A stretch of 64,000 bases of DNA. It comes from Streptomyces physcomitrii. GTDB lineage: Bacteria > Actinomycetota > Actinomycetes > Streptomycetales > Streptomycetaceae. Positions 56,815 to 64,000 of the stretch are shown here, piece after piece. A program made the translations under genes and the position numbers. Positions within the stretch are counted from its first letter, which is position 1. Each line of letters begins with the position of its first letter. The notes beneath the pieces were generated by a model that did not search any database, was not told the origin of the DNA, and was given only the letters and a program-made list of their open reading frames with translations. The stretch lies in the NCBI RefSeq assembly GCF_012273655.1, contig NZ_JAAWWP010000001.1:1-64000 (forward strand), read 5' to 3'.

Positions 56815-57369
56815 GTGAAGAACGAGTACGAGGCCACGTTCATCAACATCGATGCGTCCGCGCTCAAGCGGCAACTCGCCGCCCGTGGGGCCACCCAGGC
56901 AGTCCCCCGTACCCTCCAGACCCGAATGATCTTCGACAGCGACCGCCTGCCCCAGGGTGCCTGGCTGCGGTTGCGCGACGAGGGGCGGCGCACCACGCTC
57001 ACGCTGAAGCAGGTCACCGACTCCACCACCATCGAGGGCACCAAGGAGATCGAGACGGAGGTCTCCGACCTGGACGCGACGGCGGAGCTGTTGCGGACGA
57101 TCGGCCTCAACCAGGTGCGCTACCAGGAGAACTACCGGGAGGAATGGCGCCTGGACGGGGTGGTCTACGACTTCGACACCTGGCCGGACCTGCCCGAGAT
57201 GCTGGAGATCGAAGGGCCTGGCGAGGAGGCGGTCAGGAGGGCGACTGCCGACCTGGGGCTGGACTTCGGCGACGCCCGCTTCGGTTCCGTGGACGAGATC
57301 TACCGGAGCGAGCTGGGGCGGGACATCCTCGCCGAGACGACCCTGCTCTTCGGCGCCTCGTCTTCCTGA
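56815..57369 (+). CDS. CYTH domain protein (class IV adenylate cyclase-like)
   Basis: The 184-residue protein is of the CYTH/triphosphate tunnel fold. The N-terminal ExExx motif (NEYEATF) is followed by basic strand residues (LRLRDEG, LTLKQV) and the acidic EIETEVSD pair that coordinate metal and triphosphate. A late segment, YDFDTWPDLPEMLEIEG, is typical. Members act as adenylate cyclase, thiamine triphosphatase or inorganic triphosphatase; which applies is open. The GTG at 56815 follows GGAG. Confidence 0.85.
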   Translation: MKNEYEATFINIDASALKRQLAARGATQAVPRTLQTRMIFDSDRLPQGAWLRLRDEGRRTTLTLKQVTDSTTIEGTKEIETEVSDLDATAELLRTIGLNQVRYQENYREEWRLDGVVYDFDTWPDLPEMLEIEGPGEEAVRRATADLGLDFGDARFGSVDEIYRSELGRDILAETTLLFGASSS

Positions 57370-57754
57370 CGGCGTCTCGGTGGACGACTCCACGGGCCGC
57401 GGACACGAGTCCGTGTGCACCGACTTCGCCGGTCCCGCGGATTGTTCTGTTCTGGCCGAGCCCGCCTGACTCGTCTCGCAGTGCGGGCAGGTTCCGACCG
57501 TAAATGGCCGACTCTGCGCATTTCCGTGTGCTCCTGGCGGAAAACAAGAGCCAGATCCGGCCAGTGTCCATTCATGGACGCCCCGTCCCCGTCGGGTGGT
57601 GGTTCCGTGAAGAGGCGGGTGGGGTTCCGGTGCGCTACATTCGTGGCCCGGGTGCAGTGCGGTAAGGGGGGCGCGCGGAGCGGGTGGGGGCCCGGTCCGG
57701 TGCCGAAGTGCCCGGCTTCTGCGTTCGCGCACCTTGCTTGAGTCCCGTGGGGGG
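57370..57754. promoter_or_regulatory. Intergenic region upstream of the mat-like operon
   Basis: This 385-bp gap contains a small perfect inverted repeat GTCCAT/ATGGAC near 57568-57581 and a -10-like TACATT near 57635. The latter could drive the three-gene surface-polysaccharide operon, leaving a 5' leader of about 110 nt. No gene is evident. Confidence 0.45.
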
Positions 57755-58468
57755 ATGTGCGTGCACATGAACATCTGGCGTGAAGACGCCCAACCCGGTC
57801 ATACCCATGACCCCAACGAGGTCACCGTCCAACTGGACGGCGCGGGCCGGCAGTTGGCCGAACTCCTGGACCGCGGGGAGCGTCCCGCGCCGGACACCCC
57901 GGTGTTCGTGGACGAGACGGGCCGCCGGGGCCGCACCTACCGCACCCTCGGTGTGCTGGTCGGCCTCGCCTGCGCCGGGTACGCGGCCGTCATCGCGGTG
58001 ACCCTGTTCTCCGGCAACGCCGGTGCCCCCTGGCTGCCGCTGGACGGACCGCCGGAGGGCAGGCCCGCGGGCAAGGTCGAGCCCTCCCAGGTGCCCGCGG
58101 GGCAGGAGGCCGTCCCCGGGGGCAGCACCGCCCCCGCCGCGGACCCGGCCGGGGAGCCCGGCACCGATCCGTCCACCGGTACCTCGGCGGACCCCGGCGC
58201 CGACCCCTCCGCCACCCCGGACGCCGAGGGCCGCGAGCGCGCGGACCGGGCCGGCGGCCAGGACGAGCCCGCGCGGGGCGGCGCCGCGAGCACGCCGGGG
58301 CGCACGGGCGGCACCCCGGACTCCGGCCCCGAGCAGCCCGCCGGACCCGTGGGGCCCGCCGAGCCCTCCGGCCCCGGCACGGCCACCGCCGAACCGCCGC
58401 CCCCGGCGCCCTCCGCGGCGACCGGTGAGACGGTTCCGCTCACCCCCGCGGAGAGCCCCGCACCATGA
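57755..58468 (+). CDS. matA: MatA-like membrane protein
   Basis: The 237-residue protein has a cytoplasmic N-terminal part of about 65 residues, one transmembrane helix (TLGVLVGLACAGYAAVIAVTLF), and a long extracytoplasmic Pro/Ala/Gly/Asp-rich tail of low complexity. It overlaps the deacetylase/glycosyltransferase gene (ATGA). Position and coupling match the matA-matB locus that I recall as controlling mycelial aggregation in Streptomyces. The start is uncertain among ATG 57755, GTG 57761 and ATG 57767. Confidence 0.75.
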   Translation: MCVHMNIWREDAQPGHTHDPNEVTVQLDGAGRQLAELLDRGERPAPDTPVFVDETGRRGRTYRTLGVLVGLACAGYAAVIAVTLFSGNAGAPWLPLDGPPEGRPAGKVEPSQVPAGQEAVPGGSTAPAADPAGEPGTDPSTGTSADPGADPSATPDAEGRERADRAGGQDEPARGGAASTPGRTGGTPDSGPEQPAGPVGPAEPSGPGTATAEPPPPAPSAATGETVPLTPAESPAP

Positions 58469-60639
58469 GCCGAGGCCGCCGCGCCCGGGCGAGGACGCCC
58501 CGGCGCAAGCTCCCCCTGCGCTATCTGCTGCCCCTGGTCCTGCTGGTGGCGCTCTCCGCGATGCTGATGCTGCGCGGCTATGTGCACAGCGAGATCCTCG
58601 CCGACCACCGGGTGCGCCCGCCCGCGCCCACCGACCGGGTGCCGCAGAAGATCCTCGACGGCGGGCCGGTCATCGACACCCGCGGCGGCGGCGAGCAGAG
58701 CCTGCGGGTGCCGGACCGGCGCCTGGTGCTCACCTTCGACGACGGCCCGGACCCCGAGTGGACCCCCAAGGTCCTCGACGTGCTGCGCGAACACCACGCG
58801 CACGCCGTCTTCTTCGTCACCGGCACCATGACCTCGCGCCACCCCGAACTCGTACGCCGGATGGTCGCCGAGGGCCACGAGGTCGGGCTGCACACCTTCA
58901 ACCACCCGGACCTCTCCTACCAGTCCACCGACCGCATCGACCGGGAGCTCTCGCAGAGCCAGCTGGCGCTCTCGGGCGCGGCGGGCATCAGGACCTCGCT
59001 CTTCCGGCCGCCGTACTCCTCCTTCGCCGACGCCATGGACAACCGGTCCTGGCCGGTGACCCGGTACGTGGGCAGCCGCGGCTACCTGACCGTGGTCAAC
59101 GACACCGACAGCGAGGACTGGCGGCGGCCCGGCGTGGACGAGATCATCCGCCGGGCCACCCCCGAGGGCACCGGGGGCGCCCTGGTCCTGATGCACGACT
59201 CCGGCGGCGACCGCGCGCAGACGGTGGCCGCGCTCGACCGCTTCCTGCCCGAACTCCAGGCCCGCGGCTACCGGTTCGACAATCTCACCGACGCGCTCGG
59301 CGCGCCCAGCGCGCACACCCCGGTCACCGGGCTCGGCCTGTGGAAGGGCAAGGCGTGGATCTGGGCGGTGACCGCCTCCGACTCCGTCACCGGTGTGCTC
59401 GTGGTCTGCCTCGCGGTGATCGGGGTGCTGGTCCTCGGGCGGTTCGCGCTGATGCTGCTGCTCTCCGGGGCGCACGCCCGCCGGGTGCGGCGGCGCGGCT
59501 TCTCCTGGGGGCCGCCGGTCACCGCGCCGGTCTCGGTGCTGGTGCCCGCGTACAACGAGGCCAAGTGCATCGAGAACACGGTCCGTTCGCTGATGGCGGG
59601 GGACCACCCGATCGAGGTGATCGTCGTCGACGACGGCTCCACGGACGGGACCGCGCGCCTGGTCGAGGAGATGCGGCTGCCCGGGGTGCGGGTCATCCGC
59701 CAGCACAACGGCGGCAAGCCCGCGGCCCTCAACCGCGGGCTCGCCAACGCCCGCCACGAGCTGGTCGTGATGATGGACGGCGACACCGTCTTCGAACCCT
59801 CCACGGTCCGCGAACTGGTGCAGCCCTTCGCCGATCCCCGGGTCGGCGCCGTCGCCGGGAACGCCAAGGTCGGCAACCGCGACTCGCTGATCGGCGCCTG
59901 GCAGCACATCGAGTACGTGATGGGCTTCAACCTCGACCGGCGGATGTACGACGTGCTGCGCTGCATGCCCACCATCCCCGGCGCGGTCGGCGCCTTCCGC
60001 CGGGGCGCCCTGGAGCGGGTCGGCGGCATGAGCGACGACACCCTCGCCGAGGACACCGACGTCACCATGGCCCTGCACCGCGACGGCTGGCGGGTGGTCT
60101 ACGCGGAGAACGCCCGCGCCTGGACCGAGGCCCCGGAGACCGTGCAGCAGCTGTGGTCCCAGCGCTACCGCTGGTCGTACGGCACCATGCAGGCCATCTG
60201 GAAGCACCGCCGCGCCGTCGTCGAGCGCGGACCCTCCGGGCGCTTCGGCCGCATCGGACTGCCGCTCGTCTCCCTGTTCATGGTCCTCGCGCCGCTGCTC
60301 GCCCCGCTCATCGACGTCTTCCTGCTGTACGGGCTCGTCTTCGGGCCCACCGGCAGGACCGTGCTCGCCTGGTGCGGGGTGCTCGCCGTCCAACTGGTCT
60401 GCGCCGCCTACGCCTTCCGGCTCGACAAGGAACGCATGACCCACCTTCTCTCGCTGCCCCTCCAGCAACTCCTGTACCGGCAGCTGATGTACGTGGTCCT
60501 GCTCCAGTCCTGGATCACCGCGCTCACCGGCGGCCGGCTGCGCTGGCAGAAGCTGCGCCGCACCGGCGCGGTCGGCGCGGCCCCGGGCCTGATCCCGACG
60601 CCCCGCCCCGCCCCGCGCGAACGGAGGCCGGTGGGATGA
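58465..60639 (+). CDS. matB: Bifunctional polysaccharide deacetylase/glycosyltransferase (MatB-like)
   Basis: The 724-residue membrane enzyme has an N-terminal helix, then a NodB deacetylase (TFDDGPDP near 91-98; His143 and His147 in LHTFNHPD; RPPY). A transmembrane helix near 310-335 follows. The processive GT2 domain has VPAYNEAKCIENTV, VDDGSTDGT, MDGDT, AEDTD and QxxRW (Gln566 in SQRYRW). Further C-terminal helices complete it. The layout predicts synthesis and de-N-acetylation of a beta-1,6-GlcNAc-like polymer, as proposed for MatB, which promotes hyphal pellet aggregation. It overlaps both neighbours. Confidence 0.92.
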   Translation: MSRGRRARARTPRRKLPLRYLLPLVLLVALSAMLMLRGYVHSEILADHRVRPPAPTDRVPQKILDGGPVIDTRGGGEQSLRVPDRRLVLTFDDGPDPEWTPKVLDVLREHHAHAVFFVTGTMTSRHPELVRRMVAEGHEVGLHTFNHPDLSYQSTDRIDRELSQSQLALSGAAGIRTSLFRPPYSSFADAMDNRSWPVTRYVGSRGYLTVVNDTDSEDWRRPGVDEIIRRATPEGTGGALVLMHDSGGDRAQTVAALDRFLPELQARGYRFDNLTDALGAPSAHTPVTGLGLWKGKAWIWAVTASDSVTGVLVVCLAVIGVLVLGRFALMLLLSGAHARRVRRRGFSWGPPVTAPVSVLVPAYNEAKCIENTVRSLMAGDHPIEVIVVDDGSTDGTARLVEEMRLPGVRVIRQHNGGKPAALNRGLANARHELVVMMDGDTVFEPSTVRELVQPFADPRVGAVAGNAKVGNRDSLIGAWQHIEYVMGFNLDRRMYDVLRCMPTIPGAVGAFRRGALERVGGMSDDTLAEDTDVTMALHRDGWRVVYAENARAWTEAPETVQQLWSQRYRWSYGTMQAIWKHRRAVVERGPSGRFGRIGLPLVSLFMVLAPLLAPLIDVFLLYGLVFGPTGRTVLAWCGVLAVQLVCAAYAFRLDKERMTHLLSLPLQQLLYRQLMYVVLLQSWITALTGGRLRWQKLRRTGAVGAAPGLIPTPRPAPRERRPVG

Positions 60640-62066
60640 GCACGACCCGCCCCGGGGCAGACCGCGCGGAGGCCACCGCCGCCGGACCCGCTCCCGGACC
60701 CGCCGCCGTACGCCCGCAGAGCGGACCGGGGAGACCGGGTGGACCGGAGTACCCGGCCTCCGCCGCGCCCGCGGGACCGCACACGGGACTGCATAAGGAA
60801 CCGCCCGCGGAACCGACCGCGAACCCGCCCGCCGAGGCACCCCCGGCCCGCGACCGCTATCTCGACCTGCTGCGCTTCCTCGCCCTGGTCCGGGTGGTCG
60901 TCTACCACCTGCTCGGCTGGGGCTGGCTCTCGCTCGTCTTCCCCTCCATGGGCGTGATGTTCGCGCTCGCGGGCTCGCTGATGGCCCGCTCGCTGAAGCG
61001 CCCCGCGGCCGGGGTGGTCCGCGGGCGGCTGCGCAGACTGCTGCCGCCGCTGTGGGCCTTCAGCGCGCTCGCCCTGGCCATGCTCTTCACCAGCGGCTGG
61101 GACCCGGGTGAGGAGGAGGGCGCCTGGGGCTGGGCCAAGGTGCTCAACTACCTGGTGCCGCTGGGGGCGCCCCCGTACCCCTGGGAGAGCGGCAGCGAGG
61201 GCGGCTGGCTGGAGACCAGCTGGGCCGACCAGGCGGTGGGACCGCTCTGGTACCTGCGGGCCTACCTCTGGTTCGTGCTCGCCTCGCCTCTGCTCCTGTG
61301 GGCCTTCCGCCGCTTCCCCTGGCCGACCCTGCTCGCCCCGCTCGCGCTCACCGCGCTGCTCGCCACCCCCCTTGTCGAGATCCCCGGCGAGACCGGCAAC
61401 GCGGTGGGCGACTTCGCGGTCTACGGCGGCTGCTGGCTGCTCGGCTTCGCGCACCACGAGGGGCTGCTCCGGGCGGTGCCGCGCTATCTGGCCGTCTCGC
61501 TGGCCTCCCTGGTGATGGCCTTCGGCCTGTGGTGGGCCTCCGGCCACCTCGGCCCGGACGGCTGGGACCTCAACGACATCCCGCTCGCCCAGGCCGCCTG
61601 GTCCTTCGGCTTCGTGGTGATCCTGCTCCAGTACGCGCCGTCCTGGCGGGAACTGCCGGGCAGGCTGGCCCGCTGGGACCGTCTGGTCACCCTCGCCAAC
61701 AACCGGGCGGTGACGGTCTACCTCTGGCACAACCTGCTGATCATGGGCACCATCGTGCTCCTCGACCAGGCCTACGGACTGCCCTTCATGGACGAGCGGC
61801 TGTCCACCGCGCTGGATCGCACGTACACGCTGTGGATGCTCACCCTGATCTGGCCGCTGCTCGCGCTCGCGATCCTCGGCACCGGCTGGATCGAGGACCT
61901 CGCGGCCCGGCGGCGGCCCCGGCTGTGGCCCGACCGGCCGGAGCGCAGGGCCGGGCGCGGTGCGGGGCGGCGCGGCGGGGGCGGCGGACGCGGTGCCGGG
62001 CGGCGCGGCGGGCGGCGGCGCGGGCCGGGGGGACGGGGCCTCACGGCGCCGGGTCCGGGCCGGTGA
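60636..62066 (+). CDS. Acyltransferase family 3 membrane protein
   Basis: The 476-residue integral-membrane acyltransferase has a Pro-rich N-terminal stretch of about 70 residues, then about ten helices. The family entry motif RDRYLDLLRFLALVRVVVYH carries the key Arg and His. It starts inside the matB stop (ATGA), so it is translationally coupled. It probably adds acetyl or succinyl groups to the polymer made by MatB. The C terminus is an unusual Arg/Gly-rich tail of about 45 residues with no fold. Confidence 0.88.
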   Translation: MSTTRPGADRAEATAAGPAPGPAAVRPQSGPGRPGGPEYPASAAPAGPHTGLHKEPPAEPTANPPAEAPPARDRYLDLLRFLALVRVVVYHLLGWGWLSLVFPSMGVMFALAGSLMARSLKRPAAGVVRGRLRRLLPPLWAFSALALAMLFTSGWDPGEEEGAWGWAKVLNYLVPLGAPPYPWESGSEGGWLETSWADQAVGPLWYLRAYLWFVLASPLLLWAFRRFPWPTLLAPLALTALLATPLVEIPGETGNAVGDFAVYGGCWLLGFAHHEGLLRAVPRYLAVSLASLVMAFGLWWASGHLGPDGWDLNDIPLAQAAWSFGFVVILLQYAPSWRELPGRLARWDRLVTLANNRAVTVYLWHNLLIMGTIVLLDQAYGLPFMDERLSTALDRTYTLWMLTLIWPLLALAILGTGWIEDLAARRRPRLWPDRPERRAGRGAGRRGGGGGRGAGRRGGRRRGPGGRGLTAPGPGR

Positions 62067-62073
62067 GAGCAAC

Positions 62074-62112
62074 GTTCCCCGCCGGTCACCGCGCGGGGCA
62101 CAGCGCGGAAAC
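62074..62112 (+). promoter_or_regulatory. Candidate GlnR-type operator upstream of narK
   Basis: Four pentamers resemble the GlnR consensus gTnAc-n6-GaAAc: GTTCC (62074-62078), GTCAC (62085-62089), GGCAC (62097-62101) and GAAAC (62108-62112). The first pair and the last pair are each separated by exactly six bases, with seven between pairs. It lies 69 bp before narK. GlnR and NnaR are known regulators of nitrate genes in Streptomyces; assignment here is by eye. Confidence 0.5.
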
Positions 62113-62180
62113 CCCGCCTCCCTAGCTTCAGGGCCTCAGCAAGAGCGCGCCGCGCCCGCCGAGAAACCGGAGGCGAACAG

Positions 62181-63569
62181 ATGACTGCCGCGAGCCCGAG
62201 CCCCGCCGCACCGAAGCGGCGGGCCAGCCGCTGGATCGACGAGTGGGACCCCGAGGACGAGCGCTTCTGGGAGGCCGGCGGCAAGCGCGTCGCCCACCGC
62301 AACCTCTTCTTCTCGGTGCTCTCGGAGCACATCGGCTTCTCGATCTGGACCCTGTGGTCGGTCCTGGTCCTCTTCATGGGCCCGGAGTACGGGATCGACC
62401 CGGCCGGGAAGTTCTTCCTGGTGTCGATGGCGACCCTGGTCGGCGCCTGCGCCCGGGTCCCGTACACCTTCGCGGTGGCCCGGTTCGGCGGCCGGAACTG
62501 GACGGTCTTCTCGGCCGCGCTGCTGCTGCTTCCCGCGCTGGCGGCCTTCTGGGTGATGGAGCCCGGCACCTCGTACACCACGTTCATGCTCTGCGCGATG
62601 CTCACCGGCATCGGCGGCGGCAACTTCGCCTCCTCGATGACCAACATCAACTCCTTCTTCCCGCTGCGGAAGAAGGGCTGGGCGCTCGGCCTGAACGCGG
62701 GCGGCGGCAACATCGGCGTCCCCGTGGTGCAGCTGATCGCCCTCACGGTGATCGGCGCCGGCGGCGGACCGCGGGTGCTGCTCGGCATCTACCTGCCGCT
62801 GATCCTGGCGGCCGTGGTGCTCTCCGCCCGGCACATGGACAACCTCTCCTCGGTGCGCAACGACACCGGCGCCGCCCGGGAGGCCGCCCGGGACCCGCAC
62901 ACCTGGATCATGTCGCTGCTCTACATCGGCTCCTTCGGTTCCTTCATCGGTTACAGCTTCGCCTTCGGCCTGGTGCTCCAGACCCAGTTCGGGCGCACCC
63001 CGCTCCAGGCCGCCTCGATCACCTTCGTCGGACCGCTGCTCGGCTCGCTGATCCGGCCGGTCGGCGGGCTCCTCGCGGACCGCTGGGGCGGCGCCCGCAT
63101 CACCCTCGGCAACTTCGTCGCCATGGCCGCCGCGACCGGTGTGGTGGTGCTCGCCTCGGTCGAGGAGTCGCTGGCCCTCTTCACGGCCGCCTTCATCGCC
63201 CTGTTCGTCCTCACCGGGCTCGGCAACGGCTCCACGTACAAGATGATCCCCGGCATCTTCCAGGCCAAGGCGCGCGCCCGGGGGCTCACCGGCGAGGAGG
63301 CCGCGGCCTGGGCGCGGCGGCTCTCCGGGGCCTCGATGGGCCTGATCGGGGCGGTCGGCGCGCTCGGCGGACTCGGCATCAACCTCGCCTTCCGCCAGTC
63401 CTTCCAGACCGCGGGCACCGGCACCGGCGCCTTCGTGGCCTTCCTCGCCTTCTACGCCGTCTGTCTCCTTCTCACCTGGGCCGTATACCTTCGACGTCCG
63501 GCCCCGGCCGCCGTGCCCGCGGCGGCGGCCGGTGATACGAAGAAGCAGCTCGGTTACGCCGAGGTGTGA
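62181..63569 (+). CDS. narK: Nitrate/nitrite transporter NarK
   Basis: The 462-residue major facilitator has 12 helices. It carries the nitrate-porter signatures GIGGGNFASSMTNINSFFP in the fifth helix region and AGGGNIGVPVVQL, and in the second half the GTYKMIP-like NGSTYKMIPGIF motif. The N terminus RRASRWIDEWDPEDERFWEAGG is also typical of actinobacterial NarK. It exchanges nitrate and nitrite across the membrane. The ATG follows GGAGGCG. The next gene is nnaR-like, and the two may share control. Confidence 0.93.
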   Translation: MTAASPSPAAPKRRASRWIDEWDPEDERFWEAGGKRVAHRNLFFSVLSEHIGFSIWTLWSVLVLFMGPEYGIDPAGKFFLVSMATLVGACARVPYTFAVARFGGRNWTVFSAALLLLPALAAFWVMEPGTSYTTFMLCAMLTGIGGGNFASSMTNINSFFPLRKKGWALGLNAGGGNIGVPVVQLIALTVIGAGGGPRVLLGIYLPLILAAVVLSARHMDNLSSVRNDTGAAREAARDPHTWIMSLLYIGSFGSFIGYSFAFGLVLQTQFGRTPLQAASITFVGPLLGSLIRPVGGLLADRWGGARITLGNFVAMAAATGVVVLASVEESLALFTAAFIALFVLTGLGNGSTYKMIPGIFQAKARARGLTGEEAAAWARRLSGASMGLIGAVGALGGLGINLAFRQSFQTAGTGTGAFVAFLAFYAVCLLLTWAVYLRRPAPAAVPAAAAGDTKKQLGYAEV

Positions 63570-63724
63570 CCCCGTCCGCGTAACACCGCGGACATCGGGC
63601 GGAACCGGGCCTGTCATGCCCCGTTGGCAGGCTCGGCCGCCCGAGGACGCGAGCGGCACCACGGGGGGCCGGGCGCCGTACAGCGGGCCGGTCACCATAC
63701 GAACGGGACGAGCGGACGAGAGCC

Positions 63725-64000
63725 ATGCACGAGAAGGAACACGGTCCCCTGGCGGGATTCACGGTCGGAGTGACCGCCGCCCGCCGGGCCGACGAGCTGA
63801 TCGCCCTGCTCGAACGGCGCGGCGCGGCGGTCCTGCACGCCCCCGCCCTGCGTATCGTCCCGCTCGCCGACGACGGTGAACTCCTCGACGCCACCAAGGG
63901 GTTGATCGAGAGGGCGCCGGACATCGTGGTGGCCACCACCGCGATCGGCTTCCGCGGCTGGATCGAGGCCGCCGAGGGCTGGGGCGTGGGCACCGCCCTG
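63725..64000 (+). CDS. nnaR: Uroporphyrinogen-III synthase-like regulator, N-terminal part (NnaR-like)
   Basis: The first 92 residues are visible and the gene runs off the window end. They show the start of a HemD fold (GFTVGVTAARRADELIALLERRGAAVLHAPALRIVPL). In Streptomyces the gene after narK is nnaR, a HemD-like domain fused to an OmpR-type DNA-binding domain that co-activates nitrate and nitrite genes. The C-terminal part that would confirm this is not in view, so an ordinary hemD is possible. Confidence 0.72.
   Translation, partial: MHEKEHGPLAGFTVGVTAARRADELIALLERRGAAVLHAPALRIVPLADDGELLDATKGLIERAPDIVVATTAIGFRGWIEAAEGWGVGTAL

Noticed and set aside
57937..60840. A long minus-strand open frame opposite the matAB-like genes
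   Set aside because: Antisense artefact of codon bias; the plus-strand frames carry full deacetylase and glycosyltransferase motifs.

Overview
This window comes from a Streptomyces chromosome. The evidence is the very high G+C coding bias, the mtrA-mtrB-lpqB operon, a zinc-finger-less SecA, a 1,645-residue NAD-glutamate dehydrogenase, paired PASTA-less Ser/Thr kinases ahead of prfB, the ftsE-ftsX-ctp-smpB-ssrA string, and a sortase substrate with an LAxTG motif. The gene order resembles what I recall of the S. coelicolor core region from about SCO3014 down to SCO2958. I could not check this by alignment.

Layout. Bases 1-375 hold the 3' end of an rRNA operon (23S end, 5S, terminator). A five-gene minus-strand operon follows (430-5982: DUF58, MoxR ATPase, DUF4350, DUF4129 and a Pro/Gly-rich membrane protein), with stop/start overlaps at two junctions and short gaps at the others. 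mtnA, mtrA, mtrB and lpqB run on the plus strand to 12251. Next comes an apparent insertion in the core order: a short auxiliary threonyl-tRNA synthetase preceded by a Thr-rich leader peptide and a terminator, which together look like a ribosome-mediated attenuator. comF, hpf with a long structured leader, and a NarL-type response regulator follow. A minus-strand pair (GNAT, then a YcaQ-like DNA glycosylase) precedes secA.

From 22 to 34 kb the window holds an Rv3235-like protein with a repeat-built N terminus, a DUF6912-type protein, a HAD phosphatase, NAD-GDH and a strong bidirectional terminator. After that is a lower-G+C accessory module: an RsbW-like ATPase with a small partner, a divergent XRE/DUF5753 regulator, and three DUF397 genes, two of which lie in a recent tandem duplication of about 278 bp. 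A methyltransferase, a DinB-like protein, galE and the divergent peroxide pair ohrR/ohrA come next.

From 37 to 64 kb are a three-gene sugar-type ABC importer whose MalF-like permease carries a large extracellular insertion, an FHA-FtsK/SpoIIIE ATPase, kinases resembling PkaA and PkaB, prfB, a sortase-anchored surface protein, ftsEX, a C-terminal processing protease, smpB and ssrA (tmRNA). A NUDIX hydrolase and a CYTH protein follow. The last block is a surface-polysaccharide operon (matA-like, matB-like deacetylase/glycosyltransferase and an acyltransferase, overlapping end to end), then narK behind a candidate GlnR-type operator and the start of an nnaR/hemD-like gene cut by the window edge.

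I saw no tRNA genes, CRISPR arrays, insertion sequences or phage genes. Very long open frames on the non-coding strand are G+C artefacts and were left out.
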